Under the pieces are notes generated by a model. The model had not been told where the DNA came from and did not search any database. It was given only the letters and a program-made list of their open reading frames with translations. Of a DNA stretch of 50,285 bases, positions 18,560 to 27,022 are shown piece by piece. The stretch is from Ilumatobacteraceae bacterium (GTDB lineage: Bacteria; Actinomycetota; Acidimicrobiia; Acidimicrobiales; Ilumatobacteraceae), in the NCBI GenBank assembly GCA_017859395.1, contig JAFMNE010000014.1, positions 1-50,285 on the forward strand. The letters run 5' to 3'. Every line of letters begins with the position of its first letter. Position 1 is the stretch's first letter. The position numbers were made by a program, and so were the translations under genes.

Positions 18560-21500
18560 GTGTCCGACACCCCCGCCCCATCATTCGGCGCGAACTCCTG
18601 GCTCGTCGAGGAAATGTACGAGCGTTATGTCGCCGACCCGTCGTCTGTGGCCGAGTCCTGGAAGGAGTTCTTCGAGGATTACCGCAGCATCGCCGCCCCG
18701 GCGGTCGAGCTTGCTGCCGACACGGCTGCACCTGCAGCGGCAGCACCTGCGACCGCCCCGGTGATCGAGCACGCCCCGGCAACGAACGGTGCCGCCGCAA
18801 ACGATGGTGCCGCTGCGAATGGTGCCGCCACGAATGGTGCTGCCACGAATGGTGCGACAGCCACCAACGGCGCGGCGTCGGCACCGGCGGCCGCCGAGGT
18901 GCCGGGTACCCCCATCCGTGGGGTCGGCGCGAAGATCGTGGAAAACATGGAAGCCAGCCTGGCGGTACCCACCGCGACGAGCTTCCGTAATGTGCCGGCC
19001 AAGCTGCTCGAGGTCAACCGCAAGGTCATCAACGGGTACCGCGAGCGCTCCGGCCAGGGCAAGGTCAGCTTCACCCATCTCATCGGTTACGCCATTGTGC
19101 GCGCCATCGCCGATGCGGTACCGAACATGCGCAACGGCTTTGTCGCTGGTCCCGATGGCAAACCACGCCTCGTCGCCCATGACAGCGTCAACATGGGCCT
19201 CGCCGTCGACATCGACAAAGGTGACGGCACCCGCACCCTGGTGGTGCCAGTATTGCGCGCCGCCGACACGCTCGACTTTGCGGGGTATCTGGCGTCGTAC
19301 GAAGAGATCATCCGCAAGGTCCGTAACAACAAACTGACCGTCGAAGACTTCCAGGGTGCGAACATCACCTTGACCAACCCGGGCACGATCGGCACGGTGC
19401 AATCAGTGCCGCGGCTCATGCCCGGCCAGGGCGTCATCGTGGGTGTCGGCAACATCGATTACCCGGCCGAGTTCGAAGGTGCCGACCGCACCAACTTGTC
19501 GTCGCTTGGCATCTCGAAGGTGGTCACCGTGACCTCCACCTACGACCACCGCATTATCCAAGGTGCCGAGTCGGGCATGTTCTTGAAGCGGGTGCACGAA
19601 CTGCTCCTCGGCGAGCATGATTTCTACGAACAGATCTTCACCGCCCTCGGCATGCCGTATGAGGCGGTGAAGTGGCGGCCCGACACCAACCCCATCGACC
19701 GCGAAGAGTCGATGATGGCCAAGCAGGTCGCGGTGTCGAAACTGATCCGTGTGCACCGGGTGCGCGGTCATCTCATGGCCGATCTCGACCCGTTGCATTG
19801 GCAAGAGCCGCGCACGCCGGTCGAACTCGACCCGGCGACCTATGGCCTCACCATCTGGGACCTCGACCGTGAATTCCTCACCGACGGGGTTGGTGGCCAT
19901 CACAAGATGCGCCTCGGTGATCTGCTCGGTGTGCTCCGCGATGCGTACTGCCGCTCCATCGGCGTTGAGTACATGCACATCCAGAACACCGAGGAACAGC
20001 GCTGGATTCAAGACCACATCGAAGGTGGCCCAGCCGAGGTGGACCATGACGGCAAACTGCGCATCCTCGAGCGCCTGAACGCCGCCGAGGCCTTTGAGAA
20101 GTTCCTGGCCACCAAGTACGTCGGCACAAAGCGGTTCGGTATTGAAGGCGCCGAGTCGGCGATCCCGATTCTCGACCGCATCCTGTCGTCCGCTGCTGAT
20201 GAGGGCCTCGATGGTGCCGTTTTGGGCATGGCGCACCGCGGCCGGTTGAACGTCCTGTCGAACATCATGGGCAAGAGTTACTCGGCAATCTTCTCCGAGT
20301 TCGAAGGCCATATCGAGCCGACCACCGTCCAGGGGTCGGGCGATGTGAAGTACCACCTCGGCGCAAACGGAACCTTCCGCAGTGCCGACGGTGCCACGAT
20401 GCCGATCGAACTTGCCGCGAACCCGTCGCACCTCGAGACGGTCGATCCGATCGTCATGGGCATGGTGCGTGCACGCCAAGACCAGATCGACCCACCGCTC
20501 GCGTATTCGGTGCTGCCTCTGCTGGTGCACGGTGATGCGGCCTTTGCTGGCCAAGGCATCGTGGCCGAGTGTCTCGCGATGAGCGACACCGGTGGCTACC
20601 GCATCGGCGGCACGATCCACCTCATCATCAACAACCAGATCGGCTTCACCACCGCGCCGCAGTACGCCCGCTCGTCGCTGTATTGCTCCGATGTGGCCAA
20701 GACGATTCAGGCGCCGATCTTCCATGTGAACGGTGACGACCCCGAGTCCTGTGTGCGCGTAGCGCAATTGGCCTGGGAGTATCGTCAACGCTTCCACAAA
20801 GACGTCGTGATCGACATGGTGTGCTACCGCCGTCACGGCCACAACGAGGGCGACGACCCGAGCTACACCCAGCCGCTCATGTACAAGGCCATTGCCGATC
20901 ATCGCAGTGTGCGCAAGTTGTATGTCGAGAGTCTGGTGAAGCGTGGCGACATCGGTGTCGACGAAGCCGAGCAGGCCCTCACCGATTTCCAGTCGAAGCT
21001 GCAAGAGGCCCTCGACGAGACCCGCGCCAAGGTCCAAGCTGAATTCAAAGCACCCAAGCCGCCCAAGCCGCTCGGCGTGTTGCCCAAGGTGCCCACCGGC
21101 GTCGACCGCGACGTGCTGGACAATATTTTTGCTCGGCTCACCGAGTACCCCGAAGGGTTCACTCCGCACCCGAAGTTGGCCAAGCAGTTCGAGACCCGCG
21201 CACGCACCCTGAGTGAGACCGGCGATGTGGATTGGGCCACTGCCGAGGCCATGGCCATCGGTTCGTTGATCCTCGATGGACATCCGGTGCGTCTCGCCGG
21301 CGAGGATTCGCGCCGCGGCACCTTCTCTCAGCGTCACGCCGCGCTCATCGACTACGAGACCGGTGAGCCGTGGGTGCCACTCAATGAACTACCGAGCGCG
21401 ACCGCCAAGTTCTGGGTCTACGACTCGTTGCTCAGTGAATATGCAGCGCTTGGATACGAGTACGGCTACTCCCATGCCAATCCAGAGGCACTCGTCATGT

Positions 21501-22255
21501 GGGAGGCGCAGTTCGGTGACTTCATTAACGGGGCACAGATCATCATCGATCAGTACCTCGTGGCCGCTGAGGACAAATGGGGCCAGCAGAACTCGTTGGT
21601 GCTGCTGCTGCCGCACGGGTTCGAAGGGCAGGGTCCGGAGCACTCTTCGGCGCGTATCGAGCGGTTCTTGGTTCTCGCTGCGGAAGACAACATCCAACTG
21701 GTGAACGCCACGACGGCCGCGCAGTATTTCCACTTGCTGCGCCGCCAGATCCACTCGCCGCGTCGGTCACCGCTGGTGGTGTTCACGCCCAAGCAGGGTC
21801 TGCGGATGCGCGAGACCCGCAGCAATCTTGACGAACTCACCACCGGCTCATTCTGCGAGACCCTTGACGATCCCGGCGTCACCGACCGCTCAGCGGTGCG
21901 ACGCGTGGTGTTCTGCTCGGGCAAGGTGGCCTGGGATGCGATGGCCGAACGCGACCGGCGTGAGGCACCAGTCGCAGTTGTGCGAGTCGAGCAGTTGTAC
22001 CCGTTACCCACCGAGCAGATGTACGGCGTGCTCGAGTTCTATCCCAACGCGCGCGAAGTGGTCTGGTTGCAAGAAGAGCCGGAGAACATGGGCGCGTGGA
22101 AGTTCATCGAGCACCGCATGTGGCGGGTGAAAGAACGCGGCTACGAATTCCGCCATGCGGCCCGAGTCGAATCAGGGTCACCCGCCACTGGTTCCAAGAC
22201 CGTGCACGATCAAGAACTTGCCGACTTGATGGACGAGACCTTCAGCGGTTTCTGA
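18560..22255 (+). CDS. kgd: Multifunctional 2-oxoglutarate metabolism enzyme Kgd (E1-E2 fusion, SucA-type)
   Basis: Kgd combines 2-oxoglutarate decarboxylase/dehydrogenase E1 with an E2-like succinyltransferase domain in one chain, feeding the actinobacterial TCA cycle and partnering with DlaT and Lpd. The 1231 residues contain: an N-terminal recruitment segment (FGANSWLVEEMYERYVADP), an Ala/Asn/Gly-rich linker (about 75-115), an E2 catalytic domain (about 118-350) without lipoyl domain and with the YDHRIIQGAESG motif (His330), and a thiamine-diphosphate E1 domain (about 375-1231) with MAHRGRLNVL (His559), NPSHLETVDPIV and HGDAAFAGQG. Length and order match mycobacterial Kgd (about 1230). A tail-to-tail gap of 27 nt separates it from the HAD gene. 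Confidence 0.98.
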   Translation: MSDTPAPSFGANSWLVEEMYERYVADPSSVAESWKEFFEDYRSIAAPAVELAADTAAPAAAAPATAPVIEHAPATNGAAANDGAAANGAATNGAATNGATATNGAASAPAAAEVPGTPIRGVGAKIVENMEASLAVPTATSFRNVPAKLLEVNRKVINGYRERSGQGKVSFTHLIGYAIVRAIADAVPNMRNGFVAGPDGKPRLVAHDSVNMGLAVDIDKGDGTRTLVVPVLRAADTLDFAGYLASYEEIIRKVRNNKLTVEDFQGANITLTNPGTIGTVQSVPRLMPGQGVIVGVGNIDYPAEFEGADRTNLSSLGISKVVTVTSTYDHRIIQGAESGMFLKRVHELLLGEHDFYEQIFTALGMPYEAVKWRPDTNPIDREESMMAKQVAVSKLIRVHRVRGHLMADLDPLHWQEPRTPVELDPATYGLTIWDLDREFLTDGVGGHHKMRLGDLLGVLRDAYCRSIGVEYMHIQNTEEQRWIQDHIEGGPAEVDHDGKLRILERLNAAEAFEKFLATKYVGTKRFGIEGAESAIPILDRILSSAADEGLDGAVLGMAHRGRLNVLSNIMGKSYSAIFSEFEGHIEPTTVQGSGDVKYHLGANGTFRSADGATMPIELAANPSHLETVDPIVMGMVRARQDQIDPPLAYSVLPLLVHGDAAFAGQGIVAECLAMSDTGGYRIGGTIHLIINNQIGFTTAPQYARSSLYCSDVAKTIQAPIFHVNGDDPESCVRVAQLAWEYRQRFHKDVVIDMVCYRRHGHNEGDDPSYTQPLMYKAIADHRSVRKLYVESLVKRGDIGVDEAEQALTDFQSKLQEALDETRAKVQAEFKAPKPPKPLGVLPKVPTGVDRDVLDNIFARLTEYPEGFTPHPKLAKQFETRARTLSETGDVDWATAEAMAIGSLILDGHPVRLAGEDSRRGTFSQRHAALIDYETGEPWVPLNELPSATAKFWVYDSLLSEYAALGYEYGYSHANPEALVMWEAQFGDFINGAQIIIDQYLVAAEDKWGQQNSLVLLLPHGFEGQGPEHSSARIERFLVLAAEDNIQLVNATTAAQYFHLLRRQIHSPRRSPLVVFTPKQGLRMRETRSNLDELTTGSFCETLDDPGVTDRSAVRRVVFCSGKVAWDAMAERDRREAPVAVVRVEQLYPLPTEQMYGVLEFYPNAREVVWLQEEPENMGAWKFIEHRMWRVKERGYEFRHAARVESGSPATGSKTVHDQELADLMDETFSGF
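18784..18876 (+). repeat. (A/N/G) coding repeat in the kgd linker
   Basis: Tandem degenerate units of 12-15 bp around gcc-acg-aat-ggt encode repeats of Ala-Ala-Thr-Asn-Gly. It is the flexible hinge between the N-terminal segment and the E2 domain, which in mycobacteria is also low-complexity; length probably varies between strains. Confidence 0.8.
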
Positions 22256-22282
22256 GCTCCGCCGTCGACCGTTCTCCAGAGA

Positions 22283-22915
22283 TCAGAGTTCGATACCGAT
22301 AACCGCCGACAGCGCCGCCAGGGCGTCGGCAGGGTCGATCACCTTGATGGTGTGCATGCCCATCTGGGCTGCTGGCTTCAAGTTGATGCCGAGATCGTCG
22401 AGGAACACCACGGTGGAGGCGTCCACCCCCACGGTGCGGCATGCCAGTTCGTAGAAGGCGGTCTCGGGTTTGCGCACCCCTACCTTCGATGACTCAATCA
22501 CGTAGTCGAACGTGTCCATGACCCCTTCGATGTCGGGCCGGTCGTGAGTGGCACCGGTGACGTTGTTGGTGAGGCACGCCTGCGTGATCCCGGCATCGCG
22601 CACCTTGGTGATGGCGGCAGCCATCTCGGGTCGGAGATCCCCGTAGAGCAGACCCAACACGTCGGCTCCCGGCACCCGATGGCCAAGGGCCTCACTTTCG
22701 TCGGCGAAGACAGCGTCGAACTCGGCAGCAGTGAGTTCTTGGCGTTCGATGCGCGCCCATGCGTTGGTGTCGGGATTGTGGGTATTAACGGTGCGGATGA
22801 AGTCGTGCGGCAGGCCGTTGGCTGCCTCGTAACGGTTAAAGGCGACGAACGGGCTGGTGGTGACCACACCTCCGAAATCCCAGAAGACGGTGGTGCGGGT
22901 GGTGGTGTCGGTCAT
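22283..22915 (-). CDS. HAD-superfamily (subclass IA) hydrolase
   Basis: A 210-residue HAD protein. Motif I is FWDFGGVVTTS: the nucleophilic Asp is present but the usual second Asp is Gly, as in the group that includes the N-terminal domains of ACAD10 and soluble epoxide hydrolase. Motif II is ACLTNN, motif III Lys is in VGVRKPETAFYELA, and motif IV is VVFLDDLGINLKPA. The substrate is unknown; loss of the second Asp makes ordinary phosphatase activity uncertain. The ATG follows GGGGAGAAC. It is convergent with kgd and divergent from the NYN-domain gene. Confidence 0.9.
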   Translation of the reverse strand: MTDTTTRTTVFWDFGGVVTTSPFVAFNRYEAANGLPHDFIRTVNTHNPDTNAWARIERQELTAAEFDAVFADESEALGHRVPGADVLGLLYGDLRPEMAAAITKVRDAGITQACLTNNVTGATHDRPDIEGVMDTFDYVIESSKVGVRKPETAFYELACRTVGVDASTVVFLDDLGINLKPAAQMGMHTIKVIDPADALAALSAVIGIEL

Positions 22916-22958
22916 GTTCTCCCCGAGGTCGATCTGCCGTTATGGACTGCGGACACCC

Positions 22959-22964
22959 TACGAT
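22959..22964 (+). promoter_or_regulatory. Possible -10 for the NYN-domain gene
   Basis: TACGAT lies 75 nt upstream of ATG 23040, so the transcript would carry a short leader. It is the best candidate on this strand in the divergent interval, but an in-frame GTG at 22968 keeps the true start open. Confidence 0.3.
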
Positions 22965-23039
22965 GGAGTGAACACGCGGCCGGAATCCACGGCTCGCACC
23001 CCCGAGGGTCATCGTTCCGCCCTGCGACAGCGGACGGAC

Positions 23040-24260
23040 ATGACCGGAAACGACAACACATCCCAGATGAGTGACACCATTGCCTCGAACCACGTCGTGG
23101 TCGACGGCTCCAACATTGCAACCGAGGGCCGTGAGATGCCCAGCCTCGCGCAGTTGAACGAGGCGGTGACGACCTTCATAGACCTGCATCCCGAGACCCA
23201 GGTCACCGTGGTGGTCGACGCCACCTTTGGTCATCGCATCAATGCTTCCGAACGGGCCGAGTTCGATGCCGGTGTGGCGAACAACGAATTGGTGGCACCA
23301 CCAGCGGGAGCGGTGGGACGCGGCGACGCATTCGTACTCACCATCGCGCAGCGAGTGGGAGCAACCGTGTTGTCGAACGACTCATTCCAAGAGTTTCATG
23401 CTGACCACGAATGGCTCTTCGATGAGGGGCGCCTTGTCGGTGGTAAGCCCGTTCCGCACGTGGGTTGGGTGTTCGTCGCGCGCACGCCAGTGCGTGGGCC
23501 GAAGTCGAAGCGCGCCACTCGCGATGCTCGGCGCAAGGTCGGGTCCGAGCGCGCACCGAAGGCATCGCCCATGGCGTCAGAGCCCATGCCCGTACCCACC
23601 TCGCCACCCCCGGGACGAGCAACACGCTCGGCGCCGGAACCCGCACCCGCACCCGCTGCTGCATCGGGTGGCGGGGGAGCGGCGAGCACGGTGAATGAGT
23701 TACTGCCCTTCCTCGAGTTCATTGGTGAGCATCCAGTGGGCACCGCTGTGTCGGGCGTGGTCGAGTCGTACTCGTCGCATGGGGCATATGTGCGGGTGAA
23801 CGAACTTGTTGTGTATGTGCCACTGCGGCTGATGTCGGATCCGCCGCCGCGGAGCGCACGCAAGGCGCTGCGACTGGGTGATGAGGTCACTGTGGTGATT
23901 GCTGGCACCGTGCCCGATCGTCGCAGTATCGATGCGGGACTTCCCGGCATGGTGCCGTCGGCTGGTAGCACGGATGCGGTCGCGCCGGCAGCGGAGCGCT
24001 CGGCAAAGAAGACCGCGGTGAAGAAGACCGCGGTGAAGAAGACCACGGCGAAGAAGACCACCGCGAAGAAGGCTGTTGCGAAGACGACAGTCGCCAAAAA
24101 GGCGGTCGCGAAGACGAGCACGGCAAACAAAGTCGCGACGAAGAAGGTCGCCGCGAAGAAGACCGCCGCGAAGAGGAGCGCGGCAAAAAAAGCCGCGACG
24201 AAGAAGGCCGCTGCGAAGAAGGTTGCCGCAAAGAAGTCCACCGCGAAGGGTCGCAGATGA
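23040..24260 (+). CDS. NYN-domain ribonuclease-like protein with S1 domain and Lys/Ala histone-like tail
   Basis: The 406-residue chain has three parts. Residues 16-150 look like a Zc3h12a-type NYN ribonuclease domain: VVVDGSNIA (metal Asp22), VTVVVDATFGHR, and GRGDAFVLTIAQRVGATVLSNDSFQEF with the Asp cluster. Residues about 215-300 resemble an S1 OB-fold (GTAVSGVVESYSSHGAYVRVNELVVYVPL). From about 320 to the end, Lys/Ala/Thr units like AKKTAVKK repeat, as in bacterial histone-H1-like tails that bind nucleic acid. The combination suggests an RNA-processing nuclease. It ends in an ATGA overlap with xthA. Domain calls are from memory; no substrate is known. Confidence 0.82.
   Translation: MTGNDNTSQMSDTIASNHVVVDGSNIATEGREMPSLAQLNEAVTTFIDLHPETQVTVVVDATFGHRINASERAEFDAGVANNELVAPPAGAVGRGDAFVLTIAQRVGATVLSNDSFQEFHADHEWLFDEGRLVGGKPVPHVGWVFVARTPVRGPKSKRATRDARRKVGSERAPKASPMASEPMPVPTSPPPGRATRSAPEPAPAPAAASGGGGAASTVNELLPFLEFIGEHPVGTAVSGVVESYSSHGAYVRVNELVVYVPLRLMSDPPPRSARKALRLGDEVTVVIAGTVPDRRSIDAGLPGMVPSAGSTDAVAPAAERSAKKTAVKKTAVKKTTAKKTTAKKAVAKTTVAKKAVAKTSTANKVATKKVAAKKTAAKRSAAKKAATKKAAAKKVAAKKSTAKGRR
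24003..24256 (+). repeat. Lys/Ala-encoding tandem repeat
   Basis: About twenty degenerate units around gcgaagaagac(c/g) encode the basic tail. Units are 12-15 bp, in frame, and rich in gcg-aag-aag; such arrays change length easily. Confidence 0.85.
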
Positions 24261-25030
24261 GGGTTGTGACCTGGAACGTCAACTCGTTGAAAGCGCGGTC
24301 GGAACGGGTGCGCGAATGGTTCGAGATGGTGCAGCCCGATGTTGTGTGCCTGCAGGAAACCAAAATGGCCGACGAGGCGTTCCCGCACCTGATGTTCTCC
24401 GAGCTCGGTTACGAGTCGGTGCACCATGGCGAGGGTCGGTGGAACGGTGTGGCCATCGTGTCGCGCGTGGGGATCGACGATGTGGTGAACGGATTCGCCG
24501 ACGGCATCGAGCCCGACACCGACGCGCGGCTCATCACCGCCACCTGCGGAGGGGTACGCATCACCAGCGTGTATGTGCCCAATGGCCGCGATGTCGACGA
24601 CCCGCACTACGCCTACAAGTTGAGTTGGCTCGATCGTTTGGTGGAGCACTTGAATCGTGACACCTCCGCCGACCGGGATGTGATCGTCACCGGGGATTTC
24701 AACATCGCCCCGACCGACGATGACATCTATGAGACCGCGCGGAAACGGATGACCACCCATGTCACTCCGGCCGAACGGCAGCGACTTGCCGATCTGGAGC
24801 AGTGGGGGATGCACGACCTGTTCCACCATCTGTATCCCGCGGCGGGTCTGTACTCGTGGTGGGACTATCGACACGGCGATTTCCACCAAGGGCGCGGATT
24901 GCGCATCGACTTGGTACTCGGCACGACAAGCGTGAGAGATCGCCTCCAGTGGACGGTTGTTGATCGCAATGCCCGCAAGGGCGAGTCACCGAGCGATCAT
25001 GCGCCGGTGGTTGTGGACCTCACCGACTGA
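24257..25030 (+). CDS. xthA: Exodeoxyribonuclease III
   Basis: XthA is an AP endonuclease and 3'-5' exonuclease of base-excision repair. The 257 residues show the full exonuclease III pattern: VVTWNVNSLKAR, VVCLQETKM (metal Glu), RWNGVAIVSR, SVYVPNGRDVDD with catalytic Tyr, VTGDFNIAPTDDDIYE (Asp/Asn), and SPSDHAPVVVDL with the final catalytic Asp-His. Its ATG overlaps the stop of the NYN gene (ATGA), so the two are coupled. It converges on the UvrD-like gene with 28 nt between. Confidence 0.97.
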   Translation: MRVVTWNVNSLKARSERVREWFEMVQPDVVCLQETKMADEAFPHLMFSELGYESVHHGEGRWNGVAIVSRVGIDDVVNGFADGIEPDTDARLITATCGGVRITSVYVPNGRDVDDPHYAYKLSWLDRLVEHLNRDTSADRDVIVTGDFNIAPTDDDIYETARKRMTTHVTPAERQRLADLEQWGMHDLFHHLYPAAGLYSWWDYRHGDFHQGRGLRIDLVLGTTSVRDRLQWTVVDRNARKGESPSDHAPVVVDLTD

Positions 25031-25058
25031 GGCCGTCATCGCGCCGTGTTGTGGCGGG

Positions 25059-26966
25059 CTAGAGGTTGTTGAGCACCTCGGCAAGCGATGGGTACAGCCG
25101 AGCGGCCGTCAATGGGCCAATTCCGGTGAGCGAGCCGAATGCATCGGCTGATGCGGGGCGATTCTCGGCGAGTAGGCCGAGGTGGCGGACTGAACAGATC
25201 GCGTCGGGGAGGATGCCCGCACGGCGCGCGGCATGGTCACGCCACTGATGTAGAGCCTCCAGCATCTCTGTGCGCCGACCAGCATCCGCGCGGCGGTCAT
25301 CGTCAATGATGTTCTGGGGAGGTGGGGCTGCGATCGGGCCGGTCGAGACGAAATCGTCGAGAAAGCGGGACCGCTCGCGGCGGTAGCCACCACGACGCTC
25401 GGCCCACGAGATGCGGCACTCATCAGTCGCGCGGGTGAGCGCCACGTAGGCCAAACGGGCTTCCTCATGGCGTGCAGCCACAGTGGTGGCACCGCGATGC
25501 GGCATCAGGCCACTTTCGGCGCCGGTGACCCATACGCGGAACCACTCACGACCCTTGGCCGCATGAAATGTCAGCACCTCCACGCCGGCATCTGCACGGA
25601 CATCGAACGGATCGGTGGTGTGTACCCAGGCGCGTAATGCGGTGCCATCACCGTCGGGATGATCACGACAGAAGGCAAACACGGCATCGGCGACACGCAG
25701 GCGATCGCGGTGCACGCTGCCATCTCCCGCAGCCTCCACCGTGTCGTGGGCCCATGTCCGCAGCCCATGAGCCGTCAAGCGCTGCACGTGGTCGAGGGCA
25801 TCACGTAACTCGCCGGGCCGCAGGCGGCGTTGCATCACCGGCACCCCGACCTGTTCAAGCGCGGCCACGATGACGATGCATTGGCGATTCGTGCGGGCCA
25901 GCACGGCCAATCGACTGGCGCGAATGAGATCAGGATCGCTGGCCGCCACCTCTGAAGCCACCGCAGCGGCTTCGGCATCAGCATCAGCGAAGGTACTCAC
26001 GGCAACCCTAGGGCCGTCCTCGCGTGCTGATCGAAGGTCGTCCGCCCGTGCTGCCACTGTCGCGCCGCCATGGGCGAGCACGTGCGCGCCAGCAGCGACA
26101 ATTTGTGGAGTGCATCGGTGGTTTACCGGCAGGTGGATCACCTCCAGCGTCGGCAGTCGACGGTCGATGTCGTCTAGCAGCGTCGGGTCGGCACCGTTAA
26201 AGCCGTAAATCGCCTGTGCCGGGTCGCCGACCAAGAACAGATCGTCGCTATCACGGCGCAGCACGTCGAGAAATCGATGCTGCAGTGGGTTGAGGTCTTG
26301 TGCCTCGTCGATGAGGAGATGACGATGCCGCCACCTGGTGGCGGCTGCAAGATCTGCATCTTGTTCGAGTTCACGGACCGCAATCGTCAGCACGTCATCG
26401 AGGTCGATCACCCCACGCCGACGTTTCAATGTTGCATATTCGTCGATGATGGCGGGCAATGACGCAATGACGGGGCTGCGACGCCCGGCGGTGCGCGCAC
26501 CAGCAACCACATCATCTGGTCCGAAGCCGCGAGCCAGGGCCCAGCTCAACTCGGCGAGGATCTCCTCGGTTCGCGCTGATGAACCATCGCGTCGCTCCGA
26601 CAGCACCTCGGTCACCAGTCGTCGGCGATCGTCCAACACGGTGGGAGCCCGGCGATTCGTGTCCTCCCATCGGCGGCGCAACAATGCCAACGCGGTGGAG
26701 TGAAACGTGCCCGCATCGACGGGGGTGCCGATGCCGAGTGAGGTGATCCGGCGCCGTAGTTCACCTGCAGCCTCCCGGGTGAAGGTGAGCACCAAGGTGT
26801 GGGTGGCATCGGCATCACCGGTGGCGATACGCCATGCCACCCGTCGGGTGAGCACTCGCGTCTTGCCCGACCCTGCGCCAGCGAGAACCGCGACCGACCG
26901 TGATGGGGTGGTGACGGCATGTCGTTGATCCGGGTCGAGATCGACCAGCAGCATGTCGGCATCCAC
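25059..26966 (-). CDS. UvrD/Rep-type DNA helicase with C-terminal HRDC-like domain (UvrD2-like)
   Basis: A 635-residue superfamily 1A helicase: LDPDQRHAV (Q motif), AGAGSGKTRVLTRRV (Walker A), VLTFTREAAGEL (Ia), HLLIDEAQDLNPLQ (Walker B), LVGDPAQAIYGFNGAD (III), VNHRCTPQIV (IV), and LTFHAAKGREWFRVWVTGAE plus LAYVALTRATDE (V, VI). The last 80 residues (LHQWRDHAARRAGILPDAICS...) look like an HRDC domain, as in mycobacterial UvrD2, though the UvrD2 C-terminal cysteine cluster is not seen. Unwinds DNA in repair. GTG at 26966 is supported by TACCGT 6 nt before it. Confidence 0.92.
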   Translation of the reverse strand: MDADMLLVDLDPDQRHAVTTPSRSVAVLAGAGSGKTRVLTRRVAWRIATGDADATHTLVLTFTREAAGELRRRITSLGIGTPVDAGTFHSTALALLRRRWEDTNRRAPTVLDDRRRLVTEVLSERRDGSSARTEEILAELSWALARGFGPDDVVAGARTAGRRSPVIASLPAIIDEYATLKRRRGVIDLDDVLTIAVRELEQDADLAAATRWRHRHLLIDEAQDLNPLQHRFLDVLRRDSDDLFLVGDPAQAIYGFNGADPTLLDDIDRRLPTLEVIHLPVNHRCTPQIVAAGAHVLAHGGATVAARADDLRSAREDGPRVAVSTFADADAEAAAVASEVAASDPDLIRASRLAVLARTNRQCIVIVAALEQVGVPVMQRRLRPGELRDALDHVQRLTAHGLRTWAHDTVEAAGDGSVHRDRLRVADAVFAFCRDHPDGDGTALRAWVHTTDPFDVRADAGVEVLTFHAAKGREWFRVWVTGAESGLMPHRGATTVAARHEEARLAYVALTRATDECRISWAERRGGYRRERSRFLDDFVSTGPIAAPPPQNIIDDDRRADAGRRTEMLEALHQWRDHAARRAGILPDAICSVRHLGLLAENRPASADAFGSLTGIGPLTAARLYPSLAEVLNNL

Positions 26967-26972
26967 GCAGCA

Positions 26973-26978
26973 ACGGTA
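26973..26978 (-). promoter_or_regulatory. -10 element of the UvrD-like helicase gene
   Basis: TACCGT with a 6-nt spacer to GTG 26966; identical to the element of manA. Confidence 0.55.
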
Positions 26979-27010
26979 CCGCGGGTACCGGCGCCGGCCA
27001 GACGCCGTGG

Positions 27011-27016
27011 CACACT
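27011..27016 (+). promoter_or_regulatory. CACACT -10 variant before the alpha/beta hydrolase gene
   Basis: CACACT with a 6-nt spacer to ATG 27023. It lies only about 30 nt from the divergent helicase promoter. Confidence 0.45.
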
Positions 27017-27022
27017 CAGGTC

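Noticed and set aside
19403-21337. Long open frame antisense to kgd (about 640 codons)
   Set aside because: No ribosome site or -10 element, no protein motif, and the kgd reading frame is a complete match to its family. High GC codon bias makes long antisense frames common.
24003-24256. Dense repeat considered as a CRISPR or satellite
   Set aside because: It is an in-frame Lys/Ala-coding array with no spacers of constant length.
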